Assembly: GCF_001757355.1 (NCBI RefSeq)
Contig: NZ_MINO01000007.1
Span: 80,649 to 144,648 of the forward strand
Source of the DNA: Sphingobium phenoxybenzoativorans
Lineage (GTDB): Bacteria; Pseudomonadota; Alphaproteobacteria; Sphingomonadales; Sphingomonadaceae
Direction: 5' to 3'
DNA: 64,000 bases
In this document: one piece after another, positions 15,175 through 23,889 of the stretch
Layout of the letters: each line of letters begins with the position of its first letter
How positions within the stretch are numbered: position 1 is the first letter of the stretch
Made by a program: the position numbers and the translations under genes
Notes under the pieces: generated by a model
Databases searched by the model: none
The model's input: the letters and a program-made list of their open reading frames with translations, nothing else
Told to the model about the DNA's origin: nothing

Positions 15175-16629
15175 GTGAAGAAATTCCGCCCCCGTTCGCG
15201 CAAGGTCCGGATTCTGGCCACGCTTGGCCCGTCCAGCAACAGCGCGGAGATGATCCGCAAGCTCTACTTGGCCGGGGCCGACGCCTTCCGCATCAATATG
15301 AGCCATGGCAGCCATGAGGATCATGCCGAGCGGATCGCGATCATCCGCGGGCTGGAAAAAGAATTTGGCCGCCCGACGACGATCCTTGCCGACCTGCAGG
15401 GGCCGAAGCTGCGTGTGGGCACCTTTGCGACCGGCATCGCGGTTCTGAAGAATGGGGCGAAATTCATCCTCGACCGGAACGAGGAGCCGGGCGACGAAAC
15501 GCGCGTCAACCTGCCCCATCCCGAAATCTACCGCGCGCTGGTGCCCGACACCCGCCTGCTCCTTGACGATGGCAAGCTGGTGCTGCGGGTCAAGGCGGTC
15601 GACGCCGACCGGATCGAGGCGATCGTCGAGGTCGGCGGCACCCTGTCCAACCGCAAGGGCGTGAACGTCCCCGATGTCGTCGTGCCGATGGCGGCGATGA
15701 CGGAGAAGGACCGGCGCGACCTGTCCTTCGCTGTCCAGCAGCATTGCGACTGGATCGCGCTGAGCTTCGTCCAGCGGCCGGAGGATCTGGCCGAGGCGCG
15801 CAAGCTGATGGGCGGTTATGGCGCGCTGATGGCGAAGATCGAGAAGCCCGCCGCCGTGCAGCGGCTCGACGAGCTGCTGGAGCTGGCCGATGCAGTGATG
15901 GTGGCGCGCGGCGACCTGGGCGTCGAATTGCCGCCCTATGCCGTCCCGCCCCTGCAGAAGCAGATCGTGGAAAGCGCGCGGCGGCTGGGCAAGCCGGTGG
16001 TCGTCGCCACCCAGATGCTGGAATCGATGATCAAGGCGCCCACCCCCACCCGCGCCGAAGTGTCGGACGTCGCGACCGCCATCTATGACGGCGCGGACGC
16101 GGTGATGCTGTCGGCGGAGAGCGCGGCGGGCGACTGGCCCGAAGAATCGGTCGCGATGATGAACGCCATCGCCCACAGCGCGGAAAACGACCCCGGCTAT
16201 TTCCGCCGCCTGCACTTCACCGAGACCAAGCCCGACGCCACCACGTCCGACGCATTGGCGGAGGCGGCGAACAGCATTACCCAGACCGTCACCGCAAGGG
16301 CCATCATCTGCTTCACATCGTCGGGCAACAGCATCCGGCGCGTGGCGCGCGAACGGCCCTCCGCGCCGATCATGGCGCTGACCCCCCGGCTGGACACGGC
16401 GCGCAAGCTGGGGCTGTTCTGGGGCGTGCACGCCATCCGCACCAAGGACATCGGCAGTTTCGAGGAAATGATCGCCAAGGCCCGGCGCATGGCCCTGCGC
16501 CATGAGATGGGCAAGGCGGGGGACAAGGTGATCGTGCTGGCGGGCGTCCCGTTCGGCACGCCGGGATCGACCAATGTGATCCATGTGGCAACGATACGCG
16601 GCGACGAGTTGAAAGATCGCGAGGACTGA
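15175..16629 (+). CDS. pyk: Pyruvate kinase
   Basis: A protein of 484 residues that converts phosphoenolpyruvate and ADP to pyruvate and ATP, the last step of glycolysis and of the Entner-Doudoroff pathway. Clear family motifs: RKVRILATLGPSS at the N terminus, FRINMSHGSHEDH, the metal/substrate motif LMAKIEKPAAV, MVARGDLGVELP, and the TQMLESMIKAPTPTRAEVSD block. The start is GTG at 15175 with AGGAG eight bases upstream; the open frame continues further back but overlaps the DUF1244 gene. The C-terminal allosteric domain is complete. Downstream, 80 bases past the stop, lies the 11-bp tandem array. Confidence 0.96.
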   Translation: MKKFRPRSRKVRILATLGPSSNSAEMIRKLYLAGADAFRINMSHGSHEDHAERIAIIRGLEKEFGRPTTILADLQGPKLRVGTFATGIAVLKNGAKFILDRNEEPGDETRVNLPHPEIYRALVPDTRLLLDDGKLVLRVKAVDADRIEAIVEVGGTLSNRKGVNVPDVVVPMAAMTEKDRRDLSFAVQQHCDWIALSFVQRPEDLAEARKLMGGYGALMAKIEKPAAVQRLDELLELADAVMVARGDLGVELPPYAVPPLQKQIVESARRLGKPVVVATQMLESMIKAPTPTRAEVSDVATAIYDGADAVMLSAESAAGDWPEESVAMMNAIAHSAENDPGYFRRLHFTETKPDATTSDALAEAANSITQTVTARAIICFTSSGNSIRRVARERPSAPIMALTPRLDTARKLGLFWGVHAIRTKDIGSFEEMIAKARRMALRHEMGKAGDKVIVLAGVPFGTPGSTNVIHVATIRGDELKDRED

Positions 16630-16708
16630 GGCGGGATTGGCCGCATTGCCCCTCCTCCCCTGACCGAAGTTGCGGAAGTTGCGGGTTGCGAGCGGTTTTG
16701 GCTGGAAC

Positions 16709-16939
16709 GTCGCATGTTGGTCGCACAAAAGTCGCATGTTGGTCTCATCTGCGTCGCACCTGCGTCTCATGTAGGTCTCACCTACGTCGCACTTGGGTCG
16801 CATGTGCGTCTCATCCACGTCGCATCTACGTCTCACTTGCGTCGCATGTAGGTCGCAGATGCGTCGCACCTGAGTCTCACCCGCGTCGCACCTCCGTCTC
16901 ATGTGCGTCCCATATGCGTCGCAGTCGGGGCGCATCTGA
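16709..16939. repeat. 21-unit tandem array of an 11-bp repeat
   Basis: Twenty-one consecutive units of exactly 11 bases with no phase slip. Core GTCKCA: position 1 is G in 21 of 21 units, position 2 T in 20, position 3 C in 21, position 4 G/T/C, positions 5-6 CA in 21; position 9 is T in 17. Positions 7, 8, 10 and 11 vary. The array begins 80 bases after the pyk stop. Because 33 bases equal 11 codons, several frames stay open with an 11-residue periodicity such as SHLRRTCVSC, but no ribosome-binding site or plausible start goes with them. It is not CRISPR: the units are too short and lack spacers. Confidence 0.9.
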
Positions 16940-17088
16940 AGGGTGTGCGGGGCTATTGCGGCAGCGCAGTTCTCGGCATATGCGGGATGCTGTTCCATGG
17001 GCGGAAGCAGAGCATGATTGCCGGGATGTAGGACAGGAATTTGGCTTTGGCCGCTTGTCTCGGAACAACCAGAAGCAGCCCCAATCCT

Positions 17089-17189
17089 CCGTTCGGGCTG
17101 AGCCTGTCGAGACGCAGTCGACCGTAGGTCAACCCCTGCGCTTTCTTCGGAAGTGAAGTGCAGCCCTTCGACAAGCTCAGGGCGAACGG
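17089..17189. repeat. REP-like palindromic repeat, family A, copy 1
   Basis: The arms begin CCGTTCGGGCTGAGC and end GCTCAGGGCGAACGG, with the inner arms TGTCGA and TCGACA. Related copies occur at 34113, 42638 and 63367, all intergenic. The middle of this copy is longer and more diverged than in the others. Confidence 0.8.
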
Positions 17190-17232
17190 GTTGTTACGAC
17201 CAAAAGTGCAAAGTCCCACTCTGCTATTGGCC

Positions 17233-17319
17233 GTCATCCAGGGGAAAGCCGGGACCCATATCTCCCCTTTGCCAGCCGTCTGCCCAAGGCGAGATGGGTC
17301 CGGCTTTCGCCGGGATGAC
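17233..17319. repeat. REP-like palindromic repeat, family B, copy 1
   Basis: Inverted arms GTCATCC and GGATGAC enclose AAAGCCGGGACCCAT and ATGGGTCCGGCTTTCGCCGG, so the element can fold into a long hairpin. A related copy lies at 18112-18197, on the other side of the low-GC membrane gene. Confidence 0.75.
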
Positions 17320-17424
17320 GAATAACAGTGCCATTGTTCGACCAATTTTCGCCTTTTAGAGAGCAGTTGCTTGCCCCCGGCAGCGGCCATAGAAGACGGG
17401 AAAATCCAAAGGATTGGGGATGAA

Positions 17425-18027
17425 ATGTGGACGCTCTGGTTCTTTCCTCTACTAATTGGTCTCGTTGTTGTTGGCATTTTTGGAGGCGCGGCTTGGTATG
17501 CGTTAGCCCCTGCCCACCGTAGACCGAGTATCGCCAAGGCTGTTACAGTTCCTTTTGGCTGCATTGGAATTTTGGTCGTTTCGCTAGTTATTCTAGTCAG
17601 TATTGCTGGCTGGTTTCGAAAGAATGACACGCAACTTTTCGCGGAACTGTTTGGATTTAAACCCACCGCTACCGAAGACCGCATGCTTTTTGATGAATTT
17701 GGAAAAGGTTCAGACCGCCAAATCTTCATGCGAGCTGAACCAAGCAGTGAGGATAGAACCAAAATTATGAAGGTTACACGTGCAAGACTCTTTGAGAACG
17801 ATGCTATGCCATTCGAGGTGGCGGGCGCACAGCATGGTTTTTCTTGGTGGGTATCAAGCAATGAGAACGATTTAAACTATTGTAAAACCACTAGAATTTT
17901 GAACGCCGATGGATTTCATGGTTGGAAAGATTTTCGCATTCTTGAATGTTTAGATGCGGGCAACGCTTTTCCTGCGTCCGCAAATGCTGGACTGATTTAC
18001 GTCGCCGCTTCTGGCCGAAATGAATAA
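17425..18027 (+). CDS. Hypothetical membrane protein of lower GC
   Basis: A protein of 200 residues not recognised as a family member. Two hydrophobic helices (WTLWFFPLLIGLVVVGIFGG and GCIGILVVSLVILVSIAGWF) are followed by a soluble domain of about 130 residues with several aromatic residues and two Cys near the C terminus. ATG 17425 has GGGGA seven bases upstream and is preferred to the frame start at 17371. Codon choice and base composition are visibly more AT-rich than the neighbours (many TTT, AAT, GAA codons). Palindromic repeats stand on both sides (17089, 17233 and 18112). This suggests a horizontally acquired gene inserted between pyk and rpmJ. The function is unknown. Confidence 0.72.
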   Translation: MWTLWFFPLLIGLVVVGIFGGAAWYALAPAHRRPSIAKAVTVPFGCIGILVVSLVILVSIAGWFRKNDTQLFAELFGFKPTATEDRMLFDEFGKGSDRQIFMRAEPSSEDRTKIMKVTRARLFENDAMPFEVAGAQHGFSWWVSSNENDLNYCKTTRILNADGFHGWKDFRILECLDAGNAFPASANAGLIYVAASGRNE

Positions 18028-18111
18028 GGCAAACGCGCACCTACGAAAGCGACGCTAAATATGTTGCTATCGCTTGCCAGAACCAGACAGTCCGCTCCCC
18101 ACCCCTTTTTT

Positions 18112-18197
18112 TCATCCCCGCGAAGGCGGGGACCCAACGCGCCTTGGGCATGCAAGGCGTAGGAGGGGAGATGGGTTCCCGCTTTCGCGGGAATGAC
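18112..18197. repeat. REP-like palindromic repeat, family B, copy 2
   Basis: TCATCCCCGCGAAGGCGGGG at the left and CCCGCTTTCGCGGGAATGA at the right form nested hairpins, with ACCCA and TGGGT in the middle as in copy 1. Confidence 0.78.
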
Positions 18198-18334
18198 GGG
18201 TCATAGGAGAGCTAAGGCAAGTATCCACCCTTCTCGTCATTCCCGCCATCAGACACACACCCCTTGCAGGAGGGGAGCAGGAATATCCGACAATGATCCA
18301 GCCCATCGCCCGATAAACCACGCACAAACGCATC

Positions 18335-18364
18335 GAGCGCCCGGTCGGTGCCGACCGGGCGCTC
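18335..18364 (-). terminator. Probable rpmJ terminator
   Basis: A perfect stem: GAGCGCCCGGTCGG pairs with CCGACCGGGCGCTC around a two-base loop. It begins 26 bases past the rpmJ stop in the direction of transcription. The following T-run on that strand is short. Confidence 0.65.
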
Positions 18365-18389
18365 GATGACATAAACCGGCAATCGGTGT

Positions 18390-18515
18390 TTAGCCCTGGC
18401 GGGCCTTGAACCGGCGGTTGGTCTTGTTGATGACGTAGGTGCGGCCGCGGCGACGGATCACGCGGTTATCGCGGTGACGGTCCTTGAGCGACTTCAGCGA
18501 GTTGCGGATCTTCAT
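18390..18515 (-). CDS. rpmJ: 50S ribosomal protein L36
   Basis: A protein of 41 residues, read from the reverse strand, beginning [14 protein letters not shown], with the basic centre [19 protein letters not shown] and ending KARQG. This is the zinc-free (C-minus), slightly longer form of L36 common in Alphaproteobacteria: the CxxC/CxxxxH zinc ligands of the other form are absent. It is a structural part of the large ribosomal subunit. It stands alone, with a strong hairpin downstream, and diverges from the lipoprotein gene. Confidence 0.95.
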   Translation of the reverse strand: MKIRNSLKSLKDRHRDNRVIRRRGRTYVINKTNRRFKARQG

Positions 18516-18702
18516 GACGCAGCTTTCAGATGATTCTGTGGTTCGGAAATTTCGAAGTGCCGCCCCTATGGGTGACGGCCGCGAAAGTCAAGGCGGGCAT
18601 GCGCCTTTCATCCCGCTTTTCGTTCAGGCCCGGTGCAGCAAAATACTGTCTCTAGCGTTTGGAGACGTTATAGCCTGTGAACAGGGCCGCGCGGAGACAC
18701 GC

Positions 18703-19296
18703 ATGATGATGAAGCCAGTATTTGCCACCGTTCCCCTGATGATCGCCCTGTCGGCATGCCAGACCGCGGTCGCGCCGGTCGAGGTGACGCGGTTCCATGC
18801 CGCGACCCCGGTTTCCAGCGGCACCGTGGCGATCGAGGAAATGGACGGCAATCCCGATGTCGGGCTGGAATTCGGCACCTATGCGGCGGCGGTCGGCCAG
18901 GAACTGCAGCGCGTCGGCTTCAACGAGGTGAAAGGCGCGGACAGCCAGTATCGCGCGCTCATTTCCTTCCGCCGCAGCTTCCGCCCCACGGGGCCGGACC
19001 AGCGGCGATCCCCGGTCAGCGTCGGCGTGGGCGGCGCGACCGGCAGTTATGGCGGCGGCCTGGGCGTCGGCATCGGCATCAACCTGTCCGGCAAGCCCAA
19101 GGATGTGGTGACCACGGAGATGTTCGTGCAGATTCGCAGGCGGTCCGATTCGACGGCCGTATGGGAAGGCCGGGCGATGACGCAGGCGCGCGAGGGCACC
19201 CCGGCCGCCCAGCCGGGCCTGGCCGCCGGTAAGCTCGCAAACGCGCTTTTCAAGGACTATCCGGGCCAGTCGGGGCAGACTATATCGGTCAAATGA
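18703..19296 (+). CDS. DUF4136-type lipoprotein
   Basis: A protein of 197 residues with an N-terminal lipoprotein signal (VFATVPLMIALSACQT; lipobox LSAC), then a domain of the DUF4136 kind: VEVTRFH near the N terminus, a Gly-rich middle (GVGGATGSYGGGLGVGIGIN) and a C-terminal strand region ending DYPGQSGQTISVK. Many envelope lipoproteins of this group have no known function. The start is the first of two adjacent ATGs, with GGAG seven bases upstream. Its stop overlaps the ATG of the M14 carboxypeptidase by four bases, so the two are probably translated from one message. Confidence 0.82.
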   Translation: MMMKPVFATVPLMIALSACQTAVAPVEVTRFHAATPVSSGTVAIEEMDGNPDVGLEFGTYAAAVGQELQRVGFNEVKGADSQYRALISFRRSFRPTGPDQRRSPVSVGVGGATGSYGGGLGVGIGINLSGKPKDVVTTEMFVQIRRRSDSTAVWEGRAMTQAREGTPAAQPGLAAGKLANALFKDYPGQSGQTISVK

Positions 19297-20411
19297 CCCT
19301 ATCGATCACGAGCGCCTTCGACAGCGGGAACATCCGCGTTCTTTCCATCACCGACGACCGGGCCGAGCTGGAGATCGTCAAGGATCACCAGAGCGACTTC
19401 TATCAATGGTTCCATTTTCGCGTCGCTGGCGCGGCCGGGCGGGAGGTGGAGTTGGTCCTCACCAACTGCACCGGCTCCGCCTATCCGGACGGCTGGCCGA
19501 ACTATAAGGCGCGCTATAGCGAGGATCGCGAGAACTGGCTGCAGGCAGACACCAGCTATGCCGACGGCCGGCTGACGATCCGCATCGAGCCGGACACCAA
19601 CGCCGTCTGGGTCGCCTATTTCGCGCCCTATTCGATGGAGCGGCATCATGACCTGATCGCCTGGGCGGCGAGCCAGCCGGGCGTGACGCAGAAGGAACTG
19701 GGCAGGACGCTGGACGGCCAGCCGCTCGACCTGCTGAGCTTTGGCGAGGGCAAGAAGCAGGTGTGGCTCTACGCGCGCCAGCATCCCGGCGAGAGCATGG
19801 CGGAGTGGTGGATGGAAGGCGCGCTGGAGCGGCTATGCGACCTGGAAGATTCCGTCGCGCGCCTGCTGCGGCAGGAGGCGACTTTCCATGTGGTGCCGAA
19901 CATGAACCCGGATGGCAGCAGGCGCGGGCACCTGCGCACCAATGCCGCGGGCGTGAACCTGAACCGCGAATGGCATGCGCCGAGCATGGAGAAAAGTCCG
20001 GAGGTTTTCCTGGTCCGGGCGGAGATGGACCGCACCGGCGTCGACTTCGCCATGGATGTGCATGGGGACGAAGCGATCCCCGCCGTGTTCGTCGCGGGCT
20101 TTGAGGGGATTCCGTCGCTGAAGCAGGACCGGGTCGCGCTCTATAACCGCTATCGCGACACGCTGGCCGCGCGGACGCCGGATTTCCAGACGCGGCTGGG
20201 CTATCCGCTGGGCGCGCCGGGCAAGGCGAACCTGTCCATGTCCACGGCGCAGCTCGCCGAACGCTATGGCGCGGTGTCGATGACGCTGGAAATGCCGTTC
20301 AAGGACAATGACGACCTGCCCGATCCCGATTTCGGCTGGTCCCCCGCCCGGTCGATGCAACTGGGCAAGGATTGCCTGGCCGTGCTGGCGGAGATCATCG
20401 CCGATATCTGA
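19293..20411 (+). CDS. M14-family zinc carboxypeptidase, Nna1/CCP-like
   Basis: A protein of 372 residues. An N-terminal beta domain of about 130 residues (FYQWFHFRVAGA, GWPNYKARYS, WVAYFAPYSMERH) precedes a peptidase M14 domain. The zinc motif HPGES (HxxE), the later His in AMDVHGDEA, NMNPDGSRRGHLRTNAAGVN with substrate-binding Asn/Arg, and a Glu in SMTLEMPFKD as general base fit the family. The N-terminal domain and the NMNPDG segment place it in the cytosolic carboxypeptidase (M14B/D) branch. No signal peptide is visible, so it acts in the cytoplasm. It overlaps the upstream lipoprotein gene (ATGA). Physiological substrates in bacteria are unknown. Confidence 0.9.
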   Translation: MTLSITSAFDSGNIRVLSITDDRAELEIVKDHQSDFYQWFHFRVAGAAGREVELVLTNCTGSAYPDGWPNYKARYSEDRENWLQADTSYADGRLTIRIEPDTNAVWVAYFAPYSMERHHDLIAWAASQPGVTQKELGRTLDGQPLDLLSFGEGKKQVWLYARQHPGESMAEWWMEGALERLCDLEDSVARLLRQEATFHVVPNMNPDGSRRGHLRTNAAGVNLNREWHAPSMEKSPEVFLVRAEMDRTGVDFAMDVHGDEAIPAVFVAGFEGIPSLKQDRVALYNRYRDTLAARTPDFQTRLGYPLGAPGKANLSMSTAQLAERYGAVSMTLEMPFKDNDDLPDPDFGWSPARSMQLGKDCLAVLAEIIADI

Positions 20412-20499
20412 AGGCCCCGTTCCCCGGTCCTGTCAGGCGCAATCTCCGCGCAGCCGTTGGGGCAGGCGCAGTTGGGGGCAGGCGCAGCGCGGCGCTACG

Positions 20500-21186
20500 T
20501 CACCAGGGGTGGGGATCGCCGTCCCATTTGAAGAAGCCGCCGCTGTTTTCCAGCGTCATGGCGTTCACGACGTCGCGAATGCCGGTGGCCGATTCTTCGG
20601 CGGTGATCGCTGCATTGGGACCGCCCATGTCCGTCTGCACATGGCCCGGATGCACCACCGCGACAGCGACGCCCCTGTCGCGCAGGTCGACGGCCAGCGA
20701 CTTCATGACGCGGTTCACGCCCGCCTTCGCCGCGCCGTAGGAATACATGCCGCCCGTCGCCCAGACGGAGGAGCCGATCTGGCTGGTGACGGTCAGTATC
20801 TTGCCCTTCGCCTTTTCGATATTGGGCAGCAGCGCCTGCGCGACGCGGAAGGGGCCGATGACCATGACCTCAAAGGATTGACGCCATCCGTCAAAGTCCC
20901 GGTCGTCCACACCCTTTTCCATATGAAAAATGCCGGCGACATTCAGCAAGACATCCACCGGCGCGCCGTTCAGCGCCGCCGCCGCGCGATCAACGGACGC
21001 GGCGTCGGCGACATCGGCCTCCACAACCTGCACAGTGCCGGCGGACCCAGCGGCCAGATGCTGAAGCTTTTCCGCGCGCGCCGGATCCCGGCACCAGGCC
21101 ACGACATGGTTTCCCGCGCTGGCGTAGACCTGAACCAGCGCAAGGCCGATGCCCCTGTTCGCTCCAGTAATCACTATAGTCGCCAT
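20500..21186 (-). CDS. Short-chain dehydrogenase/reductase, csgA-like
   Basis: A protein of 228 residues: TGANRGIG cofactor motif right at the N terminus, LLNVAGIF in place of NNAG, LTVTSQIGS with the catalytic Ser, YGAAKAGVN with the Tyr/Lys pair, and VHPGHVQTDMGG. The short length and VHPGxVxTDMGG are typical of the C-factor/csgA-like SDR branch. The start is well supported by GGAGAGG six bases before the ATG; the frame running back to 21369 is not used. It converges with the M14 carboxypeptidase and diverges from the TonB receptor. Substrate unknown. Confidence 0.9.
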   Translation of the reverse strand: MATIVITGANRGIGLALVQVYASAGNHVVAWCRDPARAEKLQHLAAGSAGTVQVVEADVADAASVDRAAAALNGAPVDVLLNVAGIFHMEKGVDDRDFDGWRQSFEVMVIGPFRVAQALLPNIEKAKGKILTVTSQIGSSVWATGGMYSYGAAKAGVNRVMKSLAVDLRDRGVAVAVVHPGHVQTDMGGPNAAITAEESATGIRDVVNAMTLENSGGFFKWDGDPHPW

Positions 21187-21409
21187 AATCCTCTCCCCAT
21201 CAACCGGTCGTCGATAGCTGGTCCTCACGCGCCCGGAATGCAAGGCCCGGCCAGACCGTTGCATTGTTGCACCACTGTCAAACTTCATCGACGGGCTGTT
21301 GCGCCGCACCATTGCGGCGGCGGGTTCTTCTGATAAGCATTGCGTCGATCGCGCGGCACAGCGCGGCACAAGCAGGGGGACCTGAGAGAGCCATAATCAG
21401 GGGGAACTC

Positions 21410-23689
21410 ATGTCCAGATCATCTTCTCGCGGCGCGCTGCGCCATGCATTGCTCGGCGCGATTTCGCTGGGCGCCGCCGTTGCGGGCCTGTCCGGCGCCG
21501 CCCACGCCCAGGAAGCGGCCGCAGAGGCCGATGCGGGCGACGCCATCATCGTCACCGCCACCCGGCGCGAGGAACTGGCCAAGGACGTGCCCATCGCGGT
21601 CACGGCAATCGGCGGAGAGAAGCTGGACGTCCTCAATTCCAGCGGCCTGGACATCCGGTTCCTGTCCGCCCGCACGCCCAGCCTGCAGATCGAATCCTCT
21701 TTCGGCCGCACCTTCCCCCGTTTCTACATCCGGGGCCTGGGCAATACCGATTTCGACCCCAACTCGGCCCAGCCCGTTTCCGTCGTCTATGACGATGTCG
21801 CGCTGGAAAGCCCGATGCTCAAATCCTTCCCGGTGTTCGACCTGGCCAGCGTCGAGGTTCTGCGCGGGCCGCAGGGCACGCTGTTCGGCCGCAACACCCC
21901 CGCGGGCGTGGTGAAGCTCAATTCCAAGCGCCCGGATTTCGACAGCTATAGCGGATACGCCAAGGCAAGCTGGGCGACCTATAACAGCGTCAATGCGGAA
22001 GCCGCCGTGGGCGGTCCCATCGGCGAGGGTCTGGCGTTCCGCCTGTCCGGCCTGTTGCAGCGCCGCGACGACTGGGTGACCAACGACAATGCCGGGAACG
22101 GCTTCGCCGACGCGAAGCTGGAGGGCTATCGCGATATGGCGGGCCGGTTCCAGCTCGGCTTCGAATCGGGCGACTTCAAGGCGTTCTTCAATGTGCATGG
22201 CCGCGACCTCAACGGGTCGCCCCGCGTGTTCCGCGCGGGCATCTTCCAGGTCGGCAGCAACAAGTTTGTTCCCGGCTTCGACAAGGATCATGTTTCGCTC
22301 GACGGCTTCACCAGCCAGTCGCTGACCCAGTGGGGCACCAACCTGCGCATGGAGGTCGCCCTGCCCGGCGTCGGCACCTTCTTCTCCACCACCGGCTATG
22401 AGCGGGCGAAGGTGGAGAGCACCGGCGATATCGATGGCGGCGGATGCTATCCCTATACCGGCTGCACCTTCGGCGCGCTGGGCGTCGGCACGTTCGACGT
22501 CAATACCGGCGGCATCACCAAGCCTCGCGAGTTCAGCCAGGAGCTGCGCTTCGCGACCGAGGATATGAACGGCGTGCGGCTGCAGGCGGGCGGATATTTC
22601 TTCCACCAGGACCTGAGCTACACCGAACTGTCCTATACGCTGGCGGGCACGCTCAACGGCTTCATCATCCACCAGAACAAGAATGACAATTTCGGCCTGT
22701 TCGGTTCCGGCGAGATCGATGTCAGCGACGCGCTGACCCTGCGCGGCGGCGTGCGGCTGAGCCGCGACGAGAAGCGCGACCTGATCAGCCTGGACCCGTC
22801 CGTCGACAGCGTGAGCGGACAGTTGATCGCCGTCGACCTGCCGATGATCAACAAGGCGACCGCCAGCAACGTGTCCTGGGACGCCAGCGCCACATATAAG
22901 CTGACCGATCAGGTGAACGTCTATGCCCGCGTCGCCACCGGCTATCTCGGCCCGGCAATCCAGGACCGCGTGACATTCTTCAGCGTGCCGTCGGTCGCGA
23001 AGAAGCAGACCACCATCTCCTATGAGGCGGGCATCAAGGGCGCGTTCACCGACATGCTGAGCTTCGACCTGGCCGGCTATTATTCGCGGACCAAGGACCT
23101 GCAGCTCACCGCCGTCGGCGGCGTCGGCAACTCCGCGCGGCTGATCAATGTTGATCATGCGATCGGCTATGGCGTCGAGGCGTCTCTGGAGGCCAAGCCG
23201 ATCCCGCAACTCGCCCTGACCGCCGGTTTCAGCTATAACTTCACCGAAATCCGCGACCCCAACGCCTTCGTCGCGGTCTGCGGTTCGGGCCTGTGCACGC
23301 CGACCGGCAACACCTTCGTCGACAGCGGGACGACCTTCGCCCTGCTCGACGGCAATGACCTGCCGCAAGCGCCGCGCTATGTCGCCAACGTCACCGCCCG
23401 CTTCGGCGTGCCGGTGGGCGACAGCGGGGAAATCTATATCTTCACCGACTGGGCCTATCGCAGCGCGGTGAACTATTTCCTCTACACCGCCGCCGAGTTC
23501 CGGGGACGGTCGTTGCTGGAAGGCGGCCTGCGCGCCGGATACCGGATGGACAATGGGCTGGAGGTCGCGGCCTTCGCCCGCAACATCACCAACACGATCC
23601 GCGCAGCAAGCGCGATCGACTTCAACAACCTGACCGGCATGATCAACGAACCGCGGATCATCGGCGGGGAGATCAGCGCGAAGTTCTGA
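21410..23689 (+). CDS. TonB-dependent outer-membrane receptor
   Basis: A receptor of 759 residues with a signal peptide (cleavage near AAHAQEA), TonB-box-like DAIIVTATRR, plug domain (VPIAVTAIGG, SVEVLRGPQGTLFGRNTPAG) and a C-terminal barrel ending in F (GGEISAKF). GGGGA lies a few bases before the ATG. Sphingomonad genomes carry many such receptors for organic nutrients; this one stands alone beside an SDR on the other strand, with no linked sigma/anti-sigma pair and no STN domain, so it does not look like a signalling receptor. Substrate unknown. Confidence 0.93.
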   Translation: MSRSSSRGALRHALLGAISLGAAVAGLSGAAHAQEAAAEADAGDAIIVTATRREELAKDVPIAVTAIGGEKLDVLNSSGLDIRFLSARTPSLQIESSFGRTFPRFYIRGLGNTDFDPNSAQPVSVVYDDVALESPMLKSFPVFDLASVEVLRGPQGTLFGRNTPAGVVKLNSKRPDFDSYSGYAKASWATYNSVNAEAAVGGPIGEGLAFRLSGLLQRRDDWVTNDNAGNGFADAKLEGYRDMAGRFQLGFESGDFKAFFNVHGRDLNGSPRVFRAGIFQVGSNKFVPGFDKDHVSLDGFTSQSLTQWGTNLRMEVALPGVGTFFSTTGYERAKVESTGDIDGGGCYPYTGCTFGALGVGTFDVNTGGITKPREFSQELRFATEDMNGVRLQAGGYFFHQDLSYTELSYTLAGTLNGFIIHQNKNDNFGLFGSGEIDVSDALTLRGGVRLSRDEKRDLISLDPSVDSVSGQLIAVDLPMINKATASNVSWDASATYKLTDQVNVYARVATGYLGPAIQDRVTFFSVPSVAKKQTTISYEAGIKGAFTDMLSFDLAGYYSRTKDLQLTAVGGVGNSARLINVDHAIGYGVEASLEAKPIPQLALTAGFSYNFTEIRDPNAFVAVCGSGLCTPTGNTFVDSGTTFALLDGNDLPQAPRYVANVTARFGVPVGDSGEIYIFTDWAYRSAVNYFLYTAAEFRGRSLLEGGLRAGYRMDNGLEVAAFARNITNTIRAASAIDFNNLTGMINEPRIIGGEISAKF

Positions 23690-23741
23690 TGATGGCATGG
23701 CGGGGGCGGCGGATGCTATCTGCCGCCCCCATCACATAGCG

Positions 23742-23889
23742 CTAGGATGGATCGACATTCAGCCCTGACGGCCTGCAAATGGCGCTTTTCCGTGCTTCCA
23801 GTGCTCACGTACGTTTAGTACGCTCCGCGCCGGGTCACGGAAAACCACCATTTTCGGCACGTCATCATCTGAATGTCGATCCATCCTAG
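23742..23889. repeat. 148-bp element with 21-bp perfect terminal inverted repeats
   Basis: The 21 bases at 23742-23762 (start CTAGGATGGATCG) are the exact reverse complement of 23869-23889. A second inner inverted repeat, TTTTCCGTG (23786-23794) against CACGGAAAA (23836-23844), surrounds a GTACG-rich centre. No coding potential. The right end covers the last codon region and stop of the ParE-type toxin gene. It looks like a miniature inverted-repeat element or a large REP-like hairpin; only one copy is present in this window. Confidence 0.8.

Larger units (their letters stand above)
18028..18389. other. Intergenic stretch with repeats and a terminator
   Basis: No gene is supported here. The stretch holds the family B repeat copy 2 (18112-18197), a further partial match to that family around 18237-18250 (TCATTCCCGCCATC), and the strong rpmJ hairpin at 18335-18364. 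Confidence 0.6.

Noticed and set aside
16709..16939. CRISPR array
   Set aside because: The repeat unit is 11 bases with no spacers, and no cas genes are near.
15160..16998. A 612-codon open frame on the reverse strand across pyk and the 11-bp array, with an 11-residue periodic N terminus
   Set aside because: It is antisense to pyk, whose frame is fully conserved. The periodicity comes from the 11-bp DNA repeat, and no ribosome site or family match is present.
21419..23698. A 759-codon reverse open frame
   Set aside because: Mirror frame of the TonB receptor gene at 21410-23689, a common effect in high-GC DNA.
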